This document shows, in pieces, positions 7,971 through 16,460 of a stretch of 64,000 nucleotides of DNA (positions are counted from its first letter, which is position 1; each line of letters begins with the position of its first letter). Origin of the DNA: Nocardia albiluteola. Its GTDB lineage: Bacteria > Actinomycetota > Actinomycetes > Mycobacteriales > Mycobacteriaceae. The notes under the pieces are model-generated. The model was not told where the DNA came from. It saw only the letters and a list, made by a program, of their open reading frames with translations, and searched no databases. A program made the translations under genes and the position numbers. The stretch is taken from assembly GCF_018860155.1 (NCBI RefSeq), contig NZ_JAHKNI010000012.1, forward strand, positions 186,001 to 250,000. Reading direction: 5' to 3'.

Positions 7971-9230
7971 ATGACCGCGCTACACACTTCCGTTCGGGGC
8001 ACATCAACAGTGCCCGTTCAACTCCCGCGAGCAGCGACGCCCACGTGGTGGGTGTGGCTGGCGGCATGGCCGGTGATGGCGGTCTTCGTGCTGTCCAACG
8101 CGGCGACACCGCTGTATGTGGTGTGGCAACGGGAGATCGGATTCTCCAAGGGCACCATGACCGTCGTGTTCGCCTGCTACATCGTCGGGCTGCTCGGATC
8201 GCTGCTGGTGTCCGGGGGTACGTCGGATCGGCTGGGACGCAGGGCGGTTCTGCTGCCCGCCATAGTGGTGGCCATCATCGCCTGCCTGACGTTCGCGATG
8301 GCGACCAACGTGGCCATGCTGATGATCGCGCGGCTGTTCACCGGTATCGCCGTCGGGGCCGCGGTCTCGGCCGGAATGGCCGCGGTCACCGATGTCGCAG
8401 GGCCGCAACGCAAACCGCTCGCCGCATTACTTGCCTCGTGCGCCATGGTTTTCGGCGCAGGAACCGGACCACTGCTCGCGGGAATCCTGTCCGAAACACT
8501 GCCCGCACCGACCGTGACGGTCTTCGGTGTCGAGATCGCCCTACTCGTCACCGCGGCACTGGTCGTGGTGCGCATGCCCGTCACCCGACCGGCAGCCGGC
8601 GGAACCCGATCATGGATCCGTGTCCCGGGCGTGCCGTCCGGTCAGCGCGGTCGGCTCGTGCTGGGGATCGCGGTGTTCGCGCCCGGCATCACCGCGACCT
8701 CGTTCGTCTTGTCCCTCGGACCCGCGCTGCTCTCCGGCTTGCTCGGCGCCAGCAGTCCAATCATGGCCGGTGCCATGGCATTCGGCATGTTCGTCACCGC
8801 CACCGCAGTGCAATTCGCCGTCCGCGCATTACCGCAGCGGACAATCATGATCGCGTCCGCGGCCGCCACGACCCTCGCCATGATTACCCTCATACTGGCG
8901 ATCACCACGGGATCGATTCCCGCACTGCTTGCCTCGGCGCTACTGGCGGGTTCGGGACAGGGGCTCGGGCAGCTGGGCGGACTATCCCTGCTCAACACCG
9001 CAATCCCGACACGACGCCTCGCCGAGGCCAACGCGGCATTCAACATCGGCGGCTACATTCCCGCAGGACTGCTCCCGGTCATCGCCGGCTACCTCAGCGA
9101 CGCAGCCGGACTTCCAGCCGCGGCAACGACCTTCGCCCTCGTCCTGATGACCTCCGCGGTCATCGGCGGCCTGGCGATCGCAAAGCTGACGCCGACCTCC
9201 ACCGACCGACGGTCAACCGCCAACAGCTGA
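7971..9230 (+). CDS. MFS transporter (drug-efflux type)
   Basis: A 419-aa integral membrane protein with about 12 hydrophobic segments. The motif A-like loop 'GGTSDRLGRRAVLL' sits between TM2 and TM3, and 'ARLFTGIAVGAAVSAGM' resembles TM4. There is no signal peptide. Divergent transcription from an ArsR repressor suggests inducible efflux of a small molecule. A perfect hairpin follows directly, so it is monocistronic. The substrate cannot be read from sequence. Confidence 0.9.
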   Translation: MTALHTSVRGTSTVPVQLPRAATPTWWVWLAAWPVMAVFVLSNAATPLYVVWQREIGFSKGTMTVVFACYIVGLLGSLLVSGGTSDRLGRRAVLLPAIVVAIIACLTFAMATNVAMLMIARLFTGIAVGAAVSAGMAAVTDVAGPQRKPLAALLASCAMVFGAGTGPLLAGILSETLPAPTVTVFGVEIALLVTAALVVVRMPVTRPAAGGTRSWIRVPGVPSGQRGRLVLGIAVFAPGITATSFVLSLGPALLSGLLGASSPIMAGAMAFGMFVTATAVQFAVRALPQRTIMIASAAATTLAMITLILAITTGSIPALLASALLAGSGQGLGQLGGLSLLNTAIPTRRLAEANAAFNIGGYIPAGLLPVIAGYLSDAAGLPAAATTFALVLMTSAVIGGLAIAKLTPTSTDRRSTANS

Positions 9231-9240
9231 CAGATGAGGG

Positions 9241-9265
9241 CCCGCGCGGACCATGACCGCGCGGG
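9241..9265 (+). terminator. Hairpin after MFS gene
   Basis: CCCGCGCGG (9241-9249) pairs perfectly with CCGCGCGGG (9257-9265) around a 7-nt loop, 11 bp after the MFS stop. No U tract follows, as is common in actinobacteria. Confidence 0.65.
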
Positions 9266-9343
9266 TACGGCGACGGCTGCGCAGTTCTTGCCGGCGCGGA
9301 TGCCGGTCCCGACCGCATACCCGGGATGAAGCTGATTCAACGG

Positions 9344-9886
9344 CTACATGTGCCCCTGCTCGACCATCTCCGTCAGCAGGCAGTCCCACCAGCTGCCGGT
9401 CGTGCACGCGGACGGGTCGAGGTCACGCATCCGGCGATCGATGCCCATTATGGAATCGTCGACCAGATCGGCGAATTCGTCGTGTTCCATCTCGGTCACC
9501 GAGTCCAGGCGCTGGATCTCTCGGACGAACAACCCGTGGAAGTAGACGAACAGGGACACGTCGGCGTTGACATAGTAGGGCTCGGGCAGGAGATGAAACA
9601 TCGAATCCGACTCGGGTTCGATTACCAGCGGGCCCCGGTCATCCGCGCCGATGGGCAGGTATTCGCGGCCCCGCTGGACGACGGGCCTCGAGAGCCTGTC
9701 GTCGTGGAAGAACTCTGCCCAGTGACTTCCGTATGGCAGGCCGATCGTGATCAGAAAGCTCCGAGTCGGCACCGAGAGCCGGGGACTGACGAGTTGGGCC
9801 GGCACCGGCTCGAGGCGGCCGTCCCACACAGCGCGGATCTCCTCCCGGGTGACCGCGCCGGTGCGTTGATCATCGGCTGCACCCAT
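9344..9886 (-). CDS. SUKH-4-like immunity protein
   Basis: The ATG at 9886 gives 180 aa. It contains 'TRSFLITIGLPYG', 'FFHDDRLSRPVVQRGREYLP', 'DDRGPLVIEPESDSMFHL' and 'VNADVSLFVYFHGLFVREI', which follow the SUKH-4 pattern of immunity proteins that neutralise polymorphic toxins. No toxin gene is adjacent: the neighbours are an MFS gene and a divergent small Cys-Cys protein. SUKH proteins are also found as stand-alone defensive immunity genes in actinobacteria. No membrane segment is seen. Confidence 0.7.
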   Translation of the reverse strand: MGAADDQRTGAVTREEIRAVWDGRLEPVPAQLVSPRLSVPTRSFLITIGLPYGSHWAEFFHDDRLSRPVVQRGREYLPIGADDRGPLVIEPESDSMFHLLPEPYYVNADVSLFVYFHGLFVREIQRLDSVTEMEHDEFADLVDDSIMGIDRRMRDLDPSACTTGSWWDCLLTEMVEQGHM

Positions 9887-9994
9887 GTCACATTCTCCGT
9901 CCCTTGGCCATCCCGACAGCATGGCCTGGACCGGCCGAGTCGTTGCGCTTTCGGGCTTGCATTCCGTACTTGGGTACAGGTTTACCGTGGGTTC

Positions 9995-10333
9995 ATGACG
10001 ATCAACCTCGATTCTTCGGACTGGGTTCCGGACTCGTGCACCCTGCCGACGGCTGCCCAGCCGATGCGCGTGGCGGAGTTCGATCGGTTCTTCGCCGACG
10101 CCGTGCAGCGCACCGACCGCACCGACCGCACCCGCCTGGAGCTTCTCATCGACGCCGACGCTGAACCCCTCGGACGGGACCTGGCCGAGCGCGAAACGAG
10201 TTGCTGCTCGTTCTTCACCTTCACCTTCGAGCCGGCCGGAGCCGGCGCGGTGCGGATGCGCATCGATGTTCCCGCCGTCCACGTGGACGTTCTCGATGCA
10301 CTCGAATCCCACGTCGGAGCCGTAAGGCGATGA
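9995..10333 (+). CDS. Small Cys-Cys protein paired with MerR regulator
   Basis: The ATG at 9995 gives 112 aa. Near residue 69 is 'ERETSCCSFFTFTF', a vicinal Cys pair in a strand, then 'VRMRIDVPAVHVDVLDALE'. Small proteins of this kind occur beside MerR genes in actinobacteria; their biochemical role is not established to my knowledge. The stop overlaps the MerR start (ATGA at 10330-10333), so the two are translationally coupled. Metal or redox sensing or buffering is a guess from the Cys pair. Confidence 0.7.
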   Translation: MTINLDSSDWVPDSCTLPTAAQPMRVAEFDRFFADAVQRTDRTDRTRLELLIDADAEPLGRDLAERETSCCSFFTFTFEPAGAGAVRMRIDVPAVHVDVLDALESHVGAVRR

Positions 10334-10758
10334 GCACGGGGTTGCGCACCGGAGAAGTCGCCGCTGCGGCGGGGGTGAATATCCAAACCCTGCGCTACTA
10401 CGAGCGTCGTGGGCTGCTCGCCGAACCGAGCCGTTCGCCGGGCGGGCATCGTCTCTACCCCGAACAGGCGGTCGCGACCCTGCGGATCATCAAGGCCGCG
10501 CAACGGCTCGGCTTCACCCTCGCAGAGGTCGCCGGCCTTCTGGAAGCCACCCGGGTCCACGGCCGATCAAATGCGGGCCTGCACGCACGCGCGGCCACCA
10601 AACTCGCCGAGGTCGACACCAAGCTCGCGGAGCTGACCGCTGTGCGCGAGACCTTGCGGACCGCCGTAGCCGCCGGATGCGACGACCTCCTCCTGTGCAG
10701 CGAAAGTCCCTGCTGCCCAATACCATTCACCTCCGTCCCTGCGGTGAGCAACGATTGA
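10330..10758 (+). CDS. MerR-family transcriptional regulator
   Basis: A 142-aa protein with the ATG overlapping the previous stop. The N-terminal MerR HTH is 'LRTGEVAAAAGVNIQTLRYY', 'RRGLL' and 'SPGGHRLYPEQAVATLRIIK', followed by a long dimerisation helix and a Cys-rich tail 'GCDDLLLCSESPCCPIPF'. The tail resembles the Hg(II) loop of mercury MerR, but the Cys that lies at the start of the dimer helix in classical MerR is not present ('NAGLHARA' is there instead). It probably senses a thiophilic metal or a redox signal. No mer operon is in the window. Confidence 0.85.
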   Translation: MSTGLRTGEVAAAAGVNIQTLRYYERRGLLAEPSRSPGGHRLYPEQAVATLRIIKAAQRLGFTLAEVAGLLEATRVHGRSNAGLHARAATKLAEVDTKLAELTAVRETLRTAVAAGCDDLLLCSESPCCPIPFTSVPAVSND

Positions 10759-11085
10759 GGATGAGCACAGTTCGCTGCCTCGCGCCCGCCACGGGTCAAC
10801 CTGCTTCTGTCAATGAATCGCGTATGCACCGGGCCGGGTTCAATGTCGCTGAGTCCGGTTGGTCAGGAGAGGGCATATCGTGACATCGACAATCCTCGGG
10901 CCCCTTCGTACCGTGACCGATCGTCTGGCGCTCAGTCGCCGGCGGTTGGCCACGATGGTCGGGATTATCGTCGGATTACAGGTGTAGACCACGGTATGCC
11001 TGTATTCCCGACTCCGAGAATAGATTTCGGATTCCAGAGAAGTATTTCGCAGGAATCATGCTGTCCACCAGAAGATTCGGCAATT
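10759..11085. other. Gap with only a 35-codon reading frame
   Basis: The gap between the MerR gene and the convergent acyl ligase holds one short frame with a good ribosome site (separate entry). The rest, including the AT-richer stretch 10990-11085, shows no gene pattern. Confidence 0.5.
10880..10987 (+). CDS. Possible 35-aa peptide or 5' stub of a lost gene
   Basis: GTG 10880 follows CAGGAGAGGG with good spacing and opens a 35-codon frame ending in TAG. The peptide starts 'VTSTILGPLRTVTDRLALSR' and ends hydrophobic ('MVGIIVGLQV'). It looks like the N-terminus of a longer membrane or enzyme gene cut off by rearrangement, but could be a genuine small peptide. The family is not recognised. 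Confidence 0.3.
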   Translation: MTSTILGPLRTVTDRLALSRRRLATMVGIIVGLQV

Positions 11086-12720
11086 CTATTGACCGGTTGA
11101 ATCGGCCTGGGCCCGCGCGCGCAGGGCGCGACGGTCGATTTTCCCGGCCGGTCCCAGGGGAAGTGTGTGAAGTTGCAGGAGACGTTCGGGGAATTTGCGC
11201 GGTTCCAGGCCTTGCGCGGCCAGATGATCGGTGACCTCCCGCAGGCTCACCGGATCGGTAGCTGCGACGCAGGCGCACAGGCGTTCACCGTAGAGGGGGT
11301 CCGAAACCGCGACGCAGACGACCTCGGTGATGGCGGGATGGGTGATGAGCAGCGCCTCGACCTCGGCGGGGCTGATGTTGAGGCCCCCGCGGATGATGAT
11401 GTCCTTGCCGCGCCCGACGACCGTGAGATAGCCCTCGGCGTCCAGGCGGCCGATATCGCCGGTACGAGTCCAGCCGTCGGGTGTGCGCATGATGGCATCG
11501 AGGTCGGGCGCATTCAGGTAGCACATCGGGGACATCGGCCCGCGGGCGAGGATTTCCCCGGCCTGCCCGGTGGGCACCGAGGTCAGGTGCTGATCGACCA
11601 CACGGATCTCGGCGACGACGGGATCGGGACGCCCGGCGCTGGTTGCGCGGTCGACAGGGTCATCGAGTGCGGTATGACAGGAGACCCCGTCAGCGGCGCC
11701 GTAGAGATTGACGATCGGGCATCCGAAGGTGTTGCGACCACGCCGGACGGTGTCGGCGTCGAGCGGCGAGCCGCCGAGCACGATCGCGCGCAGGCTCGTA
11801 GGGCCGAGGCCGTCCGCTACGTGATCCAGCAGCATCCGCAGCATGGTGGGAACACCGAGAAGGTGTGTGGGACAGGCTTTCTCGATCATTGCCAAGGTGC
11901 TTGCCGGGGTGAATCTCGGCTGCAGCACGAGCGTACCGCCCAGTGTGGCCAGGGTGACCGGGGTGCCGCTGGAGCCGAATGCCGACGCGAGCGGGGTCAG
12001 GAACATATTTCGCATCACGCCTGGACCCGCGTGCAGGGCGGCGAGCATCGCGCCGCGACCTCCGGCGAGGGCGTTGTGGGAATACACGACCATTTTCGGT
12101 TCGGCTTCGGATCCGGAGGTGACCAGAATGCGAGCGGGGCCGTCCGGGTCGGGCCGGTGCGGCCGGAAATCGCCGGGATCGGGAGCAAGGAGCGCGTGCA
12201 GCGGGATGCAGCCGCGGCAGACGTGGCGTCCGGCGGCGACGACGGCGCGTAAGGAGGGCAGGTCCGCGGCCATTTCCCGGATCTGCCCGGCACTGTGAAG
12301 ACCGTTGTACTCGGCCGCGGCGATCACCGCGACCGCCCCCGAGCGGCGTAACAGGCCGGCCGCTTCGCGGGTGCCGCGTCCCACGGGAAACGGCAATGCG
12401 ATCGCGCCGAGGGCAGCGATGGCCAGGTCGGCCGCACAGGCCAGCCGATCGTTCGGAAGCTGTACCGCGACAATGTCTTCCACTCCGACGCCGAGCCGGG
12501 CCAGGCCCGCGGCCAGGCGGCGGGCCAGATCGTCGAGTTCGGCATAGGTCACTGTTCCGTCGGCATCGATGACCGCCGGCGCGTCCGGCTGCCGTGTGAC
12601 GTGCCGGGCGAACATCGAATAGATGTCGACGCCGGGATAGTAACCAGCCGCGGCCCAGCGTTCGCGCAGGTCCGCGGGGACGAGATCGCGGTAGCGGCTG
12701 GTGTTTTCGACGCGGTTCAC
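11086..12720 (-). CDS. AMP-dependent acyl-CoA synthetase/ligase
   Basis: A 544-aa adenylate-forming enzyme. The P-loop 'ILVTSGSEAEPKMVVYSH' is a variant of TSGTTGxPKG; 'LYGAADG' is in the A5 position; 'DGWTRTGDIGRLDAEGYL' and 'VGRGKDIIIRGG' are A7/A8; the catalytic Lys is in 'LGPAGKIDRR' near the C-terminus. It activates a carboxylic acid to the acyl-CoA. The start codon overlaps the CoA-transferase stop by 4 bp (ATGA), so it is the second gene of that operon. Substrate choice (fatty, aromatic or branched acid) cannot be told. Confidence 0.92.
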   Translation of the reverse strand: MNRVENTSRYRDLVPADLRERWAAAGYYPGVDIYSMFARHVTRQPDAPAVIDADGTVTYAELDDLARRLAAGLARLGVGVEDIVAVQLPNDRLACAADLAIAALGAIALPFPVGRGTREAAGLLRRSGAVAVIAAAEYNGLHSAGQIREMAADLPSLRAVVAAGRHVCRGCIPLHALLAPDPGDFRPHRPDPDGPARILVTSGSEAEPKMVVYSHNALAGGRGAMLAALHAGPGVMRNMFLTPLASAFGSSGTPVTLATLGGTLVLQPRFTPASTLAMIEKACPTHLLGVPTMLRMLLDHVADGLGPTSLRAIVLGGSPLDADTVRRGRNTFGCPIVNLYGAADGVSCHTALDDPVDRATSAGRPDPVVAEIRVVDQHLTSVPTGQAGEILARGPMSPMCYLNAPDLDAIMRTPDGWTRTGDIGRLDAEGYLTVVGRGKDIIIRGGLNISPAEVEALLITHPAITEVVCVAVSDPLYGERLCACVAATDPVSLREVTDHLAAQGLEPRKFPERLLQLHTLPLGPAGKIDRRALRARAQADSTGQ

Positions 12721-14399
12721 GACATTCTCCAGGGGGCGGTCAGGGCCGGGCAGCCGTGGTCGTCACGGCCGAGGACGGTCGCGAACCGGGGATCGGTGAG
12801 CAGCTGGGCCGGGTCGTCGGTCACCGGAACCAGGGCGTCCGGTGCGCTGACGACCCATCGGCTGTCGAGCCGGAACGGTTGCCGCAATGCCAGGGGTGTG
12901 GTCGAGATGCCGTGTCGCCGTAGCGTATTGGCGGCGGCGAGCAGGCTGCTTTGCACGGCTGTGCCGCGACCGAGGCTGTGCCGCCGCAGCAGTCCCAGGA
13001 CGGTCGCTTCAGCGCCCAGGATGCCCCCGAGTACATCGAGCAGGGTCATCAGTGACGGCGCGGGCGGCGAATCGGGCGGTCCGACCAGTTCGGCGAGACC
13101 GGTGCGGGCTTGGACCATGAAATCGGTACCAGGCGGTGCGTCCTCGAGATCCAGCCCGGCCCAGCCGGAGGTGTAGGCATAGACCAGGCCGGGTGGCAGA
13201 TGCTGCGCCGAGAGTTCCAGCTCCTCGGCTTTGCCCGGAGCCCAATTGTGCAGGAACACATCGGCTTCCGCTGCCAGCTCGCGCAGACTGGCCCGGTCCG
13301 CGGCAGATTTGATATCGAATTCGGCGGCCTGCTTGCCGCGGTTGAGTGCCAGCCAGCGTGCGGACAGATCGCCACTGTAGGGCGGCATCTCGCGCAGCGG
13401 ATCACCGCCGGGCGGTTCGATACGGGTGACGTCCGCGCCGAGCAGCCGTAGCAGGTGCGCGGCCAGCGGTGCCTGGACCCGGCGGCCCGCCTCCAGGACC
13501 GATACACCGCCGAGTGGTGAGCCCGGGGATGCGATCGAATCACGATGCTGCACAGGAGAATCGATCGAATCGGCGATCGACCATGGGGCGGGCAGTACAT
13601 CCGTCGCCGGGGTACCTGGCTCGGCGGCCCCGTACAGTCTGCACACCGATACGCCGGTGCGTGCGGCCGTCTGGGCGATCACGGAGAACCTCTGGGACCG
13701 GACGGCCGCGTGCAACGCTCGGGGGAGCGGGGCGGTCGCGGTCGCGTAGCGGAATTGGAATGGCCGCCAGCCCTTTCCGGCCGTGCGGGCTTCTACGCCC
13801 AGTGCCGTCCAGAAGGCGGCCCAGGGTTCGGGCTGGAGGGACTCGATCTCGAACCGGATGGCGTCGGCGCTGACGAACGGCGGTCCGCCCGGCGCGAGAT
13901 CGACCGCTTCGGGATCGTCGGCACCCGCCGCCGCGAGATACTGCGAAATCGCCAGGAGCGCCGACTCCGCGACGCTCGTGTCGATCCGGAGATGTTCGGC
14001 GGGAACCAGCAGGCTGGCCAGCAGACCGGTCATCGCGAGGACGCCGGCCGTGGTGGCGCAGTAGTCCAGCGACAGGCCGCGCGGAGCGCCGATGCGGCGG
14101 CCGTTGACGTGCATGACGCCGCAGATCGCTTGCACGGTGGTCTCATTCGTCAGTGCCGGTTCGTCGATCGGGCCCGCCCACGGCACGAACACCTCCCTGC
14201 GGATGCCGTTGCCGAGGTCCAGCATTGCGGTGGCCGCGGATCCGGAATCGCCCGGATCCGCAGCTTCCGTGAGAGTGGCGCCGAGCGCACGCAGGTGTTC
14301 GCGCAACACTTCGGCGGCCGGACCGGTGCCGGTCACTCGCGCGAGCGTGCCGCTGGGAAACAGGTCGATGGGCGGTCCGGATGTAGAGGTGTTCGTCAT
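12717..14399 (-). CDS. Family III CoA transferase (CaiB/BaiF), double-domain form
   Basis: The ATG at 14399 is preceded by GGTGGAAGG; the product is 560 aa, longer than the usual 380-430. The C-terminal part from about residue 300 has 'SVLEAGRRVQAPLAAHLLRL', 'LGADVTRIEPPGGDPLRE', 'LNRGKQA' and 'GTDFMVQARTGL', where the Asp is at the catalytic position. The N-terminal part carries a second CaiB-like segment ('GLSLDYCATTAGVLAMTGLL'), as in fused two-domain CoA transferases. It moves CoA between acids. It heads an operon with the acyl ligase and faces the acyl-CoA dehydrogenase. Confidence 0.85.
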   Translation of the reverse strand: MTNTSTSGPPIDLFPSGTLARVTGTGPAAEVLREHLRALGATLTEAADPGDSGSAATAMLDLGNGIRREVFVPWAGPIDEPALTNETTVQAICGVMHVNGRRIGAPRGLSLDYCATTAGVLAMTGLLASLLVPAEHLRIDTSVAESALLAISQYLAAAGADDPEAVDLAPGGPPFVSADAIRFEIESLQPEPWAAFWTALGVEARTAGKGWRPFQFRYATATAPLPRALHAAVRSQRFSVIAQTAARTGVSVCRLYGAAEPGTPATDVLPAPWSIADSIDSPVQHRDSIASPGSPLGGVSVLEAGRRVQAPLAAHLLRLLGADVTRIEPPGGDPLREMPPYSGDLSARWLALNRGKQAAEFDIKSAADRASLRELAAEADVFLHNWAPGKAEELELSAQHLPPGLVYAYTSGWAGLDLEDAPPGTDFMVQARTGLAELVGPPDSPPAPSLMTLLDVLGGILGAEATVLGLLRRHSLGRGTAVQSSLLAAANTLRRHGISTTPLALRQPFRLDSRWVVSAPDALVPVTDDPAQLLTDPRFATVLGRDDHGCPALTAPWRMS

Positions 14400-14486
14400 G
14401 GTTCGCCTTCCACCGAGAGCATGCTGATGCGCAGACAAGGTCGGGCGGCGTGCCGGGTGAGTTCCGGCAAATGATGTGATCTGGAC

Positions 14487-15665
14487 ATGTGTGATGAGTC
14501 GTCCCGCATTCCCGACCGCCTCGACGCCTTGCGCGAGCGGGTCCGGGAATTCGTTGCTCACCAGGTTGTTCCGGCTGAAGATGCACTGGATGCCGGTGAC
14601 CGCGACACCCGCTCACGGTTGCGGGACCGCGCGGTGGAGGCCGGGTTGTGGGCATTGCCACTGCCGGTCGAGTACGGCGGCGGGGGACTGCGGCCGGCGG
14701 AGTATTTCGCCCTTGCCGAGGTCGAGGGGCGCAGTGACCACGGACCCGATGCACTCGGATCGGCCGCCCTGCTGAATGTGCGGATGCTCGCCGCGCACGC
14801 ACACCCGGAGTTACGTGATGCGCTGTTGCCCGGGGTGGTGTCCGGTGCGCTGTCGGTCGGCTACGCCATGACCGAACCTGGTGTGCCCGGATCGGACCCG
14901 GAAGCATTGCGCACCAGAGCCGTTCGTGAGGGCGCCGAGTGGCGGGTCAGCGGCCGCAAGTGGTTCACCACCGGCGCCGCCGGGGCGGACTACGTGCTGG
15001 TCGTCGCGCGTACCGGGGACGGTCCCGCCCGCGCGGCCTGCTCGATTCTGGCGGTACCCACAGCCGCGCCGGGGTTCCGGGTGGTGCGCGAACTCGATGT
15101 ACTGGGCGTCGGTGGGCAGTACGAGATTGCCATGGACGAGGTACTCGTGCCGGACACTCATCTGATCGGTCCGGTCGGCGGCGCGCTCGCACTGGCCGGC
15201 GCTCGGCTGGCCGTCGGCCGGACCCTGCGGGCCCTGCGCTGGGTTGGCCAGGCGCAGCGGGCCGTCGAGCTGATGGCCGCCCGCGCCGGGCAGCGCCGTC
15301 TCGGTGGTGGAACACTCGCCGATCGGCAACTCGTGCAGCAGATGGTCTTCGATGCCGAACTGGCCGTCCGATCCGCCCGGCTCTTCGCCGCGCGTGCGGC
15401 CGAACTGGTCGCCGCCGACGAAACCGCGCAGATCGAGGTGAGCATGGCCAAAGTCGCCGCCGCGCGTGCGCTGACCGTTGCCGCCGACAATGCGATTCAG
15501 GTCTACGGCGCCGAGGGCCTCACTGCCGCAACCGGTCTGCCGCGATTGCTTCGGGTTGCCCGTGCCGCGCGGATTCTGGACGGGGCGGACGAATTTCACG
15601 TCAGTAGCACGGCCCGGCGCCTGATTCGCAGCTATCAGCCCATCGTGGCCGAGATCGGTGGCTGA
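14487..15665 (+). CDS. Acyl-CoA dehydrogenase (ACAD10/11-like)
   Basis: A 392-aa protein. FAD and substrate motifs are present: 'YAMTEPGVPGSD', 'WRVSGRKWFTTGAAGADYVL' and 'QVYGAEGLTAATGLPRLLR'. Near the C-terminus 'ILDGADEFH' replaces the more common YEGT-type segment; ACAD10/11-like enzymes have a similar DGPDEVH, so the base would be an Asp. It oxidises an acyl-CoA at alpha-beta. It is divergent from the CoA transferase/ligase operon over an 87-bp gap and probably acts on the same intermediate. Confidence 0.9.
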   Translation: MCDESSRIPDRLDALRERVREFVAHQVVPAEDALDAGDRDTRSRLRDRAVEAGLWALPLPVEYGGGGLRPAEYFALAEVEGRSDHGPDALGSAALLNVRMLAAHAHPELRDALLPGVVSGALSVGYAMTEPGVPGSDPEALRTRAVREGAEWRVSGRKWFTTGAAGADYVLVVARTGDGPARAACSILAVPTAAPGFRVVRELDVLGVGGQYEIAMDEVLVPDTHLIGPVGGALALAGARLAVGRTLRALRWVGQAQRAVELMAARAGQRRLGGGTLADRQLVQQMVFDAELAVRSARLFAARAAELVAADETAQIEVSMAKVAAARALTVAADNAIQVYGAEGLTAATGLPRLLRVARAARILDGADEFHVSSTARRLIRSYQPIVAEIGG

Positions 15666-15685
15666 GGCGGCGCCCACTGCCTCAG
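15662..15685 (+). terminator. Short hairpin at the acyl-CoA dehydrogenase stop
   Basis: CTGAGGC (15662-15668) pairs with GCCTCAG (15679-15685) across a 10-nt loop and includes the stop codon. The stem is weak and the role as terminator uncertain. Confidence 0.35.
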
Positions 15686-15800
15686 CTGAGGCTCCGTCGG
15701 TGCGCGAAGCTGAGATGGGTGTCGTCCTCGGGTTTCGGATTGTTGGGAACTCTCGGTACGCGCGGGCCGACCTCTCGGGTGACGACGAGTGGAGTGAGCG

Positions 15801-16460
15801 GTGCCGAAGGGTTCGACGGTGGAGCTGTCCGGGGTGTGTTGCGTGCACGGCCGGCGGGTGGTGGTGCGCGGGGTGGATCTGAGTGTGGCGGCCGGTGAGC
15901 GGGTGGCCTTGACCGGAACCAACGGGTCGGGGAAGACCACATTGCTACGCAGTGTGCTCGGGCTGCACGCGATCTCGTCGGGGACGATCGCGGTCGACGG
16001 GGACGTGGCGCGGACCCCGCAGGATTGGCGGGGTCGTCGTCGCATCGCGGCCTGGATTCCACAACGGCAGGCGCCGGGCAGGTTTCCGCTGCTGGCGAGG
16101 CAACTACTCGACAGCAGCGGGGCTTTCGCGTCCGCGGCCGGAGCCGCCGAACGCCTGGGCGTGGGGCAGTGTGTGGACCGGCCGTTGCACACACTGTCCG
16201 GGGGGCAGCTGCAGCGCATGTATCTGGCGCGGGCACTCGGCTGTGTGGCGGCGGGCGCAGGGGTTCTGCTAGCCGATGAACCCACAGCCGCATTGGATTT
16301 CGCGGGTCAAGAGGAGGCGAGCGAACTGCTGACCACGGTTCCGGTGACGCTGCTGGTGGTCACCCACGATCGGGCGCTGGCCGCCCGGTGCGATCGGGTG
16401 CTCGAGATGGCCGACGGTCAGCTTCGTGAAATCTCTTCGCGCAGTGGAGAGATCGGTTGA
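15801..16460 (+). CDS. Metal-type ABC transporter ATPase
   Basis: GTG 15801 gives 219 aa. Walker A is 'GTNGSGKTT', the signature 'LSGGQLQRM', Walker B 'GVLLADEPT', and the switch His is in 'VVTHDRAL'. The size and partner genes match the zinc/manganese (cluster 9 / Azt, Znu) importer ATPases. Its stop overlaps the permease start at 16457. It works at the inner face of the membrane. Confidence 0.9.
   Translation: MPKGSTVELSGVCCVHGRRVVVRGVDLSVAAGERVALTGTNGSGKTTLLRSVLGLHAISSGTIAVDGDVARTPQDWRGRRRIAAWIPQRQAPGRFPLLARQLLDSSGAFASAAGAAERLGVGQCVDRPLHTLSGGQLQRMYLARALGCVAAGAGVLLADEPTAALDFAGQEEASELLTTVPVTLLVVTHDRALAARCDRVLEMADGQLREISSRSGEIG

Noticed and set aside
14399..15801. Zur box for the metal importer
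   Set aside because: I looked for an AT-rich zinc-repressor palindrome upstream of the importer and the acyl genes and saw none, so zinc control is not claimed.
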